64,000 nucleotides of DNA from Haloplanus sp. GDY1 (GTDB lineage Archaea > Halobacteriota > Halobacteria > Halobacteriales > Haloferacaceae): contig NZ_CP098514.1 of assembly GCF_023703775.1 (NCBI RefSeq), forward strand, positions 2,205,998 to 2,269,997. The letters are read 5' to 3'. The position numbers were made by a program, and so were the translations under genes. Shown here piece by piece: positions 58,363 through 64,000 of this stretch (position 1 is the first letter of the stretch; each line of letters starts with the position of its first letter). The notes beneath the pieces were generated by a model that saw only the letters and a program-made list of their open reading frames with translations, did no database searches and was not told the origin of the DNA.

Positions 58363-58497
58363 CGTTGCTCCGGCGACTGTTCTGGGAGGAGGCTACGCGC
58401 GCGTGCGAGACCGCGGGAGAACTCGCGCCGACGCAAATAGTCGACAGCGCCGCTCGCCCGCGCAATGGGCGACTCCGAGAATTCGCGCCGGAGCAAA
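58363..58497. repeat. Iteron-like repeats upstream of the - operon
   Basis: Two direct copies, GAGAACTCGCGCCGACGCAAA (58417-58437) and GAGAATTCGCGCCGGAGCAAA (58477-58497), share 18 of 21 bases and are 60 bp apart. A third, inverted and weaker copy reads TTGCTCCGGCGACTGTTCT at 58365-58383. They lie between the winged-helix gene and the operon, so could be operators or an origin. Confidence 0.6.
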
Positions 58498-58500
58498 CGG

Positions 58501-58746
58501 TCACCGCGGGGGCGTGACCTGCGGGTGCATCCACACCCGCGTCGGACCGACCTTCTTGCTCCAGATCTGCCTCGCCTCCTCGAGCTGCTGGAGTCGATAG
58601 GCGGTCCCCTGCCGAGAGATACCGACGGTGTCGGCGATCTCCTGGGTCCCCGCGGGGGTGTGGCGGTAGACCGCGTCGAGGAGCTCGCGGTCCTCGACGG
58701 GTGTCTGTCGGCGACGCACCTGGCCGGTTGTGGATTCTGGTGGCAT
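58501..58746 (-). CDS. Winged-helix transcriptional regulator of the element
   Basis: An 81-residue protein. The helix-turn-helix is VEDRELLDAVYRHTPAGTQE, then EIADTVGISRQGTAYRLQQL, with a wing at IWSKKVGPTRVWMHPQV. It resembles ArsR/MarR-like or phage-repressor wHTH proteins. The ATG at 58746 is preferred: a TATA-like AATAATTTAAG at 58807-58817 sits about 65 nt upstream. The iteron-like repeats begin within 4 bp of its stop, making it a candidate ligand for them. Confidence 0.8.
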   Translation of the reverse strand: MPPESTTGQVRRRQTPVEDRELLDAVYRHTPAGTQEIADTVGISRQGTAYRLQQLEEARQIWSKKVGPTRVWMHPQVTPPR

Positions 58747-58806
58747 GGGTTGCGATGGAGGGGAACCGAACGGGGGAGAGCGTCGCGCAGCGTTCCCACG
58801 GGTGAA

Positions 58807-58817
58807 ATAATTTAAGT
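58807..58817 (-). promoter_or_regulatory. TATA-like element of the winged-helix regulator
   Basis: CTTAAATTATT on the - strand, about 65 nt upstream of the ATG at 58746, giving a leader of about 35-40 nt. Confidence 0.5.
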
Positions 58818-58913
58818 AGGGGACGTCGCGGGCACTCTTTCGACGCCGCAAGGCGCTCGCGCGGCTGATCGCACCGCTCTCGGCGGCGGTCATCGCGCCC
58901 CGGTGTCGGTCGG

Positions 58914-61900
58914 TCAGTCCGCGCCATCGGGCGGCCGATCACCCCGGTTCGCCGCGGATCCGGCGGCGGTTGCCCCGCCGCGGAGGTCGACGAGCGCCGA
59001 GGCTCGCCGAAGCCACTCGGCTGCCGAATCTAATTCGGACGCGAGAGCCGCCAAGCGGCGCTTTACCGCCACTTCGACATCGGCGTTATTCGTTAGAACC
59101 TCTAACGCCCGTGTCAAAGTGGCGCCGTCGGCCGAATAGGGCACGCCCTCGCGGGGTGCGTAGTCACCGGCGTCGACGAGCCCGAGGTCCTCCAGGTCCT
59201 CGATCCAGCGCCGGACCGTCCGCTCGGTCACGTCGTGGCCGGTGACGCGGGCGACGCGGTGGACCTCCCGGATCCGGAACCGGACACCGTCGCCGTCTCG
59301 CTCGACGAGCGCGGCGGCGCGGAAGCCGTCCGGTCCCTCACCGGCGGCGATGTTCGCGAGCGTCCCGGCGAGGTCGAGCGCTCCATCGGTCACCGGCAGC
59401 ATCGCCGCCGGCGTCTCGGCGAGCTCCTCGAGCGAACACACCTCGTCGATGGGGAGCGAGGTCGGGACGTTCGTGAGGAGCTCGACGTCGACGGGGTCGT
59501 CGGGATCGCCCAGCAGCGGCCGCACCCGGTGGACCACCTGTTCGAGTTCCTTCTCCCGGGCCTCACGGAACAGCGCGCCGACGAGCCCGGTGTAGTGCTT
59601 GGTCGCGACGGCCCGCCCACGCCCCTCGTCGTCGACGTACCGGAGCTTCCGGTAGATCGGCGGGTTCGGACAGTCCTCGCGGGTGGAGTGCTCGACGCCA
59701 CCGACCCGGAGGTCCTCTCGTCCCTGGGCGAGGAGTTCGGCCTTCCGGCGGAGGTCCTCGATGTCGGGATGGGGTGCCCCGACGACGATGACGGCGTCGC
59801 ACTCCTCGAAGTTGAGCCCGCGGGCGGCGTGGAAGTGGATGAACCGGGCGTTGTCGGGGAGGTCGAACAGCGCCGGCGTGTCCTGGCGCCCGACGACGAG
59901 CGGGCGGTCGTAGACGACCTCCGCGCGGTCGAGGCGGGCCTGCACGCGCCGAGCGGTCGACCGGTCCTCGTCGACGGCTTTCCGCAACGTCGAGGCGTGG
60001 TACTGGCCGTCGAGGATCTGCGTGACGCGGGCGCCGGGGAGGGCGTACTGTTCGGCGCCGGCGATGTGGACGTCGTCCTGCTCGGCGCCGTAGAGCGCGG
60101 CGATCCGCTCGGGCGTCGCCGTCGCGTCGAGGACGAGCGGGTCAGTTGGTAGCTCGTCGACGCTGGGGAGTCGGCGGCGGACGAGGGCCGGCTCCTCGGC
60201 TGGGTCCCGCGGCTCCGCGTCGATCCAGGCGAGGATCCGCGCCGGCGTGGGGTCGCCAGCCGTGAGGGCGCCGTCCTGCTCGGTCCACTCGCAGGCGGGG
60301 CAGTGTCGGCCGCCACCCCCGAACTCGAGCTCCGAGGCACACACCGGGCAGTGGTCGAGGTCGAGCGGGCGGCCGGCGACCGTCCGGACGAGGTCCTCGT
60401 CGAGGCCGGCGGCCGCCGCGGCGGCGAGCAGCGCGTCGATCGCCAGCGGCGTCCCCTTCCATTCCCGATCCGGATCGCGGATCGCGCCGAGGTGGTGGTC
60501 GAGGAACGCCCGTCGTGCCCTCGCGAGGGCTTCGACGGTCCGGGCGTCGTCGCACTCGTCCGCCTCGACGTACTCCATGTAGTGCCCGGCGGCGTCGTCG
60601 TGGCTCTCGTAGCTGTCGGCCACCGGGGTCGGCGGCGTGATCTCGCCGAGGTCCTCGCCCGCCACCAGGGCGTCGGCGACATCGCGAGCGAAGCGGCCAA
60701 CCCGCCGGAGCGTCTCACCGACGCGGCCGCGCCCATGCCAGCCTTCGAGGGTGTTCGCGAGCTGAACGAGATCCCGAACCGTGAGCCGCCGGTCGTCGGC
60801 GAGCACGCCGGGACTCTCGTCGACGAGGACGTCTCGCGGCTCGTCGCCAGCACTGCGGACGGTCTTGAGGCGCTGGTACTCGTGGACACCGACGACGGCG
60901 TCGGCGCCCTCGAGGTCGGCGAACTCGTCGATCCAGGCGCAGCCGTCGCCACCGTGGGGTTCGAGGATGAGGTGGGCGCGGACCGGTCCCACTTCGGCCG
61001 CCAGGGCCTCGAACGCCTCGCGGTCGGCGTGGCCTTCGGGGAGGTCGTAGAGCGGGCACATCCGCGGGCAGTTCGAGGGATCGCCGTGCTCGTCGCACGT
61101 TTCGCCCTCGTAGGTGACGCGGGCGCAGTCGTCCTCGCGAGGCTGGGAGGCACCGCGGAGGTGGAGGTCGACGTCGGGCGTGATGCCGCCGGCGCGGTGT
61201 TCGTGGGCCTTCGCGTGCTTGTCGAAGAGGAACCCGAGCGGTCGGTCGCGATCGGCGGCCGCGAGGTGGGCCGTCGTCGTCTTGCCGGCGCCGGGATCGT
61301 GGGCGCAGACGGTCGGCGCGTCGTCGCGCTTGACGAAGCCGTCGTAGATGGGGCCGCGAATCTGCTCGCGAACGGCGTCGATATCGACCGGCTCCAGACC
61401 GTCGGCTGGCGGGGCACACTCGACGACACGGGAGGTGTTCCCCGACTCGCTGGGTTCGAACTCGGGGAGGTCGTAGCCAGCCTCGCGAGCGGCGGCGAAG
61501 ATGTCGCTCCAGGTGTCCGAGTCAAGGCCACTCGGGAGCCACTCCCCGCAGTCGATGATTCCCTGCTCGATGCCGATGAGGTGGAGCGCGTTGCCCGTGC
61601 AGTCGTGGCGCCAGCAGCGGAAGGTCTCGCCGCGGTCGTCGACCATGAAGTTCGCGCCGGTCTCGGAACCGTGGAATGGATGTTCGCGACGCTCGCCCAC
61701 AGGGTAGCGTCCGCGGGTAAGGACATCGTACGCCGAGAGGTCGACGTCGTCGGTGGCAGTTACCCCACTCGTTCCATCGTGATCGGCTTCGTGGGGTGGC
61801 TCCCCGTCCTGCGAGCGCCGCGACTCGCGGAGGAACGGATCGAGCAGGTCCCGAAGCGTCTCCTCCTCGACGGTCGCGATCTCCTCGACCTGCAGGGGCC

Positions 61901-62474
61901 CGTAGCGGTTGCCCGAGGGGTGAATCGACCCCGGCCCGACGACGTAGGACTGCGCGGCGCCTTTGATCTCGCCGAGGTGTTCGTCGTCCTCGGGGTGGTA
62001 GAGCTTGAGGTCCTCGTCGATGCCCGGCACCTGCAGGAAGTAGTGTTCGCCCTCGCCACTCCCCGAGACCTGCCACGCGGTGTCGGGAAGCGCCTCGATC
62101 ACCTCGCGGAGGCGCTCGGGCGCGTCGGCGTCGAGGACGACGAGGTCGTTCCGACAGACAACACCGTAGCCGTGGCCGGCCTCCAGGTACGCCTCGAGGA
62201 CGGGATCGCCCGGTGCGAACAGGTGCTCGTCGGTTCGGGGGCGTCGCGTGCCCTTCTCCCGGGGTTCTATCGGGACGAACATCTGGCCAAGCGTGTCGAG
62301 CGGCGCGGGGATCTCGCTCGACCCGGGAGTTCGATCCGGGCGATCCGGAGCGTCAGTCGCGTCGCCGGCGTCAAGCGCAGCGTCACAGTCCGCACAGAGG
62401 GCACTCCCACCGAAGGCCTCGGTCGCCGGCTCACCGCAGCGGAAACACTCCGCGACGGGAGCGTCGCGAGTCAC
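58914..62474 (-). CDS. Primase-helicase replication protein of the element
   Basis: 1186 residues, GTG start. Order: zinc ribbon (CFRCGEP, CADCDAA; residues 10-30), an AEP primase/polymerase domain at about 60-215 (D115 and D117 in VVLDADAP, H144 in SGSGEGEHYF, GPGSIHPSGNRY), and a CHC2-like zinc site at about 265-295 (ETFRCWRHDC). The helicase has Walker A HDPGAGKTTTAHLAA near 395, DE in VLVDESPGVL, LDATATPERI and FHAARGLNFEECDAVIVVGA. A winged-helix C-terminus follows (VTGHDVTERTVRRWIEDLED). It should prime and unwind for element replication. A palindrome lies just upstream. Confidence 0.82.
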   Translation of the reverse strand: MTRDAPVAECFRCGEPATEAFGGSALCADCDAALDAGDATDAPDRPDRTPGSSEIPAPLDTLGQMFVPIEPREKGTRRPRTDEHLFAPGDPVLEAYLEAGHGYGVVCRNDLVVLDADAPERLREVIEALPDTAWQVSGSGEGEHYFLQVPGIDEDLKLYHPEDDEHLGEIKGAAQSYVVGPGSIHPSGNRYGPLQVEEIATVEEETLRDLLDPFLRESRRSQDGEPPHEADHDGTSGVTATDDVDLSAYDVLTRGRYPVGERREHPFHGSETGANFMVDDRGETFRCWRHDCTGNALHLIGIEQGIIDCGEWLPSGLDSDTWSDIFAAAREAGYDLPEFEPSESGNTSRVVECAPPADGLEPVDIDAVREQIRGPIYDGFVKRDDAPTVCAHDPGAGKTTTAHLAAADRDRPLGFLFDKHAKAHEHRAGGITPDVDLHLRGASQPREDDCARVTYEGETCDEHGDPSNCPRMCPLYDLPEGHADREAFEALAAEVGPVRAHLILEPHGGDGCAWIDEFADLEGADAVVGVHEYQRLKTVRSAGDEPRDVLVDESPGVLADDRRLTVRDLVQLANTLEGWHGRGRVGETLRRVGRFARDVADALVAGEDLGEITPPTPVADSYESHDDAAGHYMEYVEADECDDARTVEALARARRAFLDHHLGAIRDPDREWKGTPLAIDALLAAAAAAGLDEDLVRTVAGRPLDLDHCPVCASELEFGGGGRHCPACEWTEQDGALTAGDPTPARILAWIDAEPRDPAEEPALVRRRLPSVDELPTDPLVLDATATPERIAALYGAEQDDVHIAGAEQYALPGARVTQILDGQYHASTLRKAVDEDRSTARRVQARLDRAEVVYDRPLVVGRQDTPALFDLPDNARFIHFHAARGLNFEECDAVIVVGAPHPDIEDLRRKAELLAQGREDLRVGGVEHSTREDCPNPPIYRKLRYVDDEGRGRAVATKHYTGLVGALFREAREKELEQVVHRVRPLLGDPDDPVDVELLTNVPTSLPIDEVCSLEELAETPAAMLPVTDGALDLAGTLANIAAGEGPDGFRAAALVERDGDGVRFRIREVHRVARVTGHDVTERTVRRWIEDLEDLGLVDAGDYAPREGVPYSADGATLTRALEVLTNNADVEVAVKRRLAALASELDSAAEWLRRASALVDLRGGATAAGSAANRGDRPPDGAD

Positions 62475-62521
62475 GCCGACCCCCTCCCGGCGCGGTCGCT
62501 AACCTGTCTGTTTCCGGAGCA

Positions 62522-62535
62522 ATACCCTTGGGTAT
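62522..62535. promoter_or_regulatory. 14-bp palindrome upstream of the primase-helicase gene
   Basis: ATACCC-TT-GGGTAT, perfect, 48-61 nt before the GTG at 62474. A TATA-like TTACATAA on - lies near 62580-62590. The palindrome may be an operator or part of an origin. Confidence 0.5.
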
Positions 62536-62598
62536 CGAGTGGAGAATCGGCCGCAGAGACGCCGCGCTCAGGCGTTTGGATTATGTAAGAATTTTTAG

Positions 62599-62610
62599 TA
62601 GTCCCACCAG
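62599..62610 (+). repeat. attR core inside the tRNA-Gln 3' end
   Basis: TAGTCCCACCAG on +, the reverse complement of the last 12 nt of the tRNA (CTGGTGGGACTA). Identical to 48096-48107. Confidence 0.8.
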
Positions 62611-62671
62611 GATTCGAACCTGGGTCGAAGCCCCCAGAAGGCTTCAGGATTGGCCGCTACCCCATGGGACT
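62599..62671 (-). tRNA. tRNA-Gln (anticodon CTG)
   Basis: 73 nt. Acceptor AGTCCCA pairs perfectly with TGGGACT, discriminator A. The anticodon stem AAGCC/GGCTT closes loop TTCTGGG, whose middle is CTG. The T arm is CCAGG-TTCGAAT-CCTGG. CCA is not encoded. It reads CAG codons. Integration of the element at its 3' end left the gene complete. Confidence 0.92.
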
Positions 62672-62815
62672 GGACGTATTCGGCCGGGACACCGCGCCCG
62701 AAACCGTATCAGGCCATAGCCCCGAGTCGCATATGAGTGTTGCGAAGTCGCCGCGGGACGGGGGCGGGACGTCGGGGAACGCGCCCGCGAGCGTCGGGTC
62801 GGGAGCGCGGGGCCG

Positions 62816-63295
62816 TCACTCCCGCCCGACCCCGAGCAGTCGAACCACGTGCGCGAAACTCAGCAGGTGATCGGCCCGGTCCAGGGAGCCGTCCCCCGGG
62901 TCGAGCGCCGCCACCGCGTCGCCGACGCGGTCGTCGAGCGTCGCCGCGGCGTCCTCGCCGATCCACCCTCGGGCGCGGTAGCGGGCGATGGCCGCCCGGG
63001 TCTCCGCCTCGCCCGCCGTCCGCACGAGGTGGGCGATCCAGTCCCGGCCGATCCGCCGACCCTCCGGGACGTCCGGGAAGGTCGGGAGGTACGGGCGCTC
63101 GCCCACCGCCTCGGGGGCGACGCCGCCGACGGCGACGAGTCGCTCGCACTGCTCGTGGGAGGGTTCGTCCGGGGTCGCCGGGCGGTAGTCGGCGCCCTCC
63201 GGGCGCGGGAGGCTGACGCCCGCCTCGGCGTCGGCGTCCCCCAGGTCGGCGACGTCGCGGAGTTCCGACGGATCGTAGTCCGAGGGATCGAGCAC
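62816..63295 (-). CDS. FlaD/E-domain (archaellum-accessory-like) protein
   Basis: A 159-residue protein with a GTG start ([20 protein letters not shown]). The second half matches the FlaD/E domain: [40 protein letters not shown] and [11 protein letters not shown]. In archaella FlaD/E link the motor to the taxis system. No archaellum genes are nearby, so it is likely one of the stand-alone haloarchaeal FlaD/E proteins. It is the first gene beyond the tRNA on the chromosomal side. Confidence 0.78.
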   Translation of the reverse strand: MLDPSDYDPSELRDVADLGDADAEAGVSLPRPEGADYRPATPDEPSHEQCERLVAVGGVAPEAVGERPYLPTFPDVPEGRRIGRDWIAHLVRTAGEAETRAAIARYRARGWIGEDAAATLDDRVGDAVAALDPGDGSLDRADHLLSFAHVVRLLGVGRE

Positions 63296-63405
63296 GGCGG
63301 ACGGTGGGGGGCAGCGGTGAAGGCTCTTGTGGGCGGTCGACGCCCCCGGACCCGGGATCGGTGTGGACGGAAAGAGGTAGGTGGGAGGTGGGCGAACGGG
63401 CGGGT

Positions 63406-63978
63406 ATGTACGTCGGTCGCTTCGTCGTCGTCGGGCCGGGGATCGGCGCCTACCGCGTCTCCTCCCGGTCCTTCCCGAACCGTCGGATCGTCGAGCGCGA
63501 GGGAACGCTGACCGTCGCGCCCACGCCGGACGCGCCCGAGACGGACAACCCCTACGTCTCCTACAACTGCGTCCGCGAGAGCGAGGGGCGGGCGGTCCTC
63601 GGCAACGGCTCCCACGTCGACCCGGTGACGGAGAAACTCGACATGGGCTACCCGGCGCGGGACGCGCTGGCGACGGCGCTGCTCTCGCTCGACTACGAGA
63701 AGGACGACTACGACACCCCGCGGATCGCCGGCGTCGTCGAGGCGGGGACGGCGACGGTGGGGGTCGTCCGCCGGGACGCCCTGCTCGTCGAATCGGTGGC
63801 GGAGCCGACGCTGGTCGCCACCTACGAGGAAACCGAGCCACGGGCGTTCGAGTTCGCGGCGGCGGACGCCGCGGCGGCGGCCCGGGAGGCGTACGGCCTC
63901 GACTTCGAACACGCGATCTGTGCGGCGGGCGTCGCCGTCGACGGCGGGGTGGAGACGGCGGTGGTGAACGGCGACTAG
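63406..63978 (+). CDS. purO: IMP cyclohydrolase, archaeal PurO type
   Basis: A 190-residue enzyme closing the purine ring: it converts 5-formamidoimidazole-4-carboxamide ribotide to IMP in the last step of de novo synthesis. The N-terminus [20 protein letters not shown] and the motif [20 protein letters not shown] with [20 protein letters not shown] are family hallmarks. The ATG at 63406 is chosen for this N-terminus. It is divergent from the FlaD/E gene. The frame ends at 63978, leaving 22 bases to the window end with nothing visible. Confidence 0.94.
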   Translation: MYVGRFVVVGPGIGAYRVSSRSFPNRRIVEREGTLTVAPTPDAPETDNPYVSYNCVRESEGRAVLGNGSHVDPVTEKLDMGYPARDALATALLSLDYEKDDYDTPRIAGVVEAGTATVGVVRRDALLVESVAEPTLVATYEETEPRAFEFAAADAAAAAREAYGLDFEHAICAAGVAVDGGVETAVVNGD

Positions 63979-64000
63979 CCCCGCTCGCGGCGGCGGCGGG

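Larger units (their letters stand above)
48096..62610. mobile_element. Integrated element of about 14.5 kb in the 3' end of tRNA-Gln(CTG)
   Basis: Bounded by direct copies of TAGTCCCACCAG (48096-48107 and 62599-62610). The right copy is the last 12 nt of tRNA-Gln including the discriminator base. A tyrosine recombinase starts 48 bp inside the left copy. Contents: antisense micro-operon, regulators, zinc proteins, a RuvC-like putative nuclease, a lipoprotein, two repeat proteins and a primase-helicase. No terminase, portal, capsid or pleolipovirus spike is recognised. Excision between the repeats would release a circle of 14,503 bp and leave an intact tRNA gene. Confidence 0.85.

Noticed and set aside
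48096-62610. Element as a pleolipovirus (SNJ2-like) provirus
   Set aside because: Size and tRNA integration fit, but no spike, VP3-like membrane protein or VP8-type NTPase could be recognised, and the replication protein is a primase-helicase.
1-64000. CRISPR arrays, rRNA genes or complete insertion sequences
   Set aside because: No regularly spaced identical repeats with spacers, no rRNA-like sequence and no transposase with terminal inverted repeats were seen.

Overview
The window is about 64 kb of a halophilic archaeon (class Halobacteria). The signs are very high GC, strongly acidic proteins, archaeal versions of core enzymes (type II GAPDH, PurO, Hel308, the KEOPS subunit Cgi121), AT-rich TATA boxes about 25-30 nt upstream of start codons (many messages look leaderless), Tat-type lipoproteins and a bacterio-opsin-activator-type HTH regulator. 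I cannot place the genus.

Chromosome, 1-47.6 kb. From 1 to 9.5 kb lie the 3' part of serA, a threonine synthase, a TrmB-like regulator, the helicase Hel308 coupled to Cgi121, formate-tetrahydrofolate ligase and small zinc proteins. From 9.5 to 16.1 kb is a siroheme and nitrite/sulfite reductase block: precorrin-2 dehydrogenase on +, then an operon on - (reductase, a small protein, a CbiX chelatase with an Fe-S extension, CobA, a TrpD-like phosphoribosyltransferase and a ferredoxin). Together these make siroheme from uroporphyrinogen III and use it. From 16.9 to 24.4 kb is an uncharacterised cluster: two glycosyltransferases, a fused Gfo/Idh/MocA plus aldo/keto reductase, a CDP-alcohol phosphotransferase, a zinc-type dehydrogenase, a cysteine-free PTPS-like protein and a methyltransferase. 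From 25 to 27.5 kb GAPDH is coupled to a PEP-utilizing protein that lacks the ATP-grasp half. From 28 to 43.7 kb are transporters (Nramp-like, MFS, FetAB-type ABC, NhaC-type), a UspA protein, a peroxiredoxin, a thiolase with its DUF35 partner, a REC-PAS-histidine kinase, an aminotransferase and an HTH-10 regulator. A repeat-rich surface protein of about 1270 residues occupies 43.8-47.6 kb.

Integrated element, 48,096-62,610. A tyrosine recombinase gene begins just inside a 12-bp copy of the last 12 nt of tRNA-Gln(CTG). The complete tRNA lies at 62,599-62,671, so the element is about 14.5 kb and sits in the 3' end of that tRNA. It carries a tight micro-operon of four small proteins antisense to the integrase, divergent promoters, a chain of eight overlapping genes behind a strongly folded leader RNA and ending in a small RuvC/TnpB-like putative nuclease, a Tat lipoprotein, a - operon containing two adjacent proteins with the same head and different repeat arrays, a winged-helix regulator beside iteron-like repeats, and a 1186-residue primase-helicase. 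I recognise no terminase, portal, capsid or pleolipovirus spike. It could therefore be an integrative plasmid, a virus satellite or a virus type I do not know.

Beyond the tRNA the chromosome resumes with a FlaD/E-domain protein and IMP cyclohydrolase PurO. No rRNA, CRISPR array or complete insertion sequence was seen.
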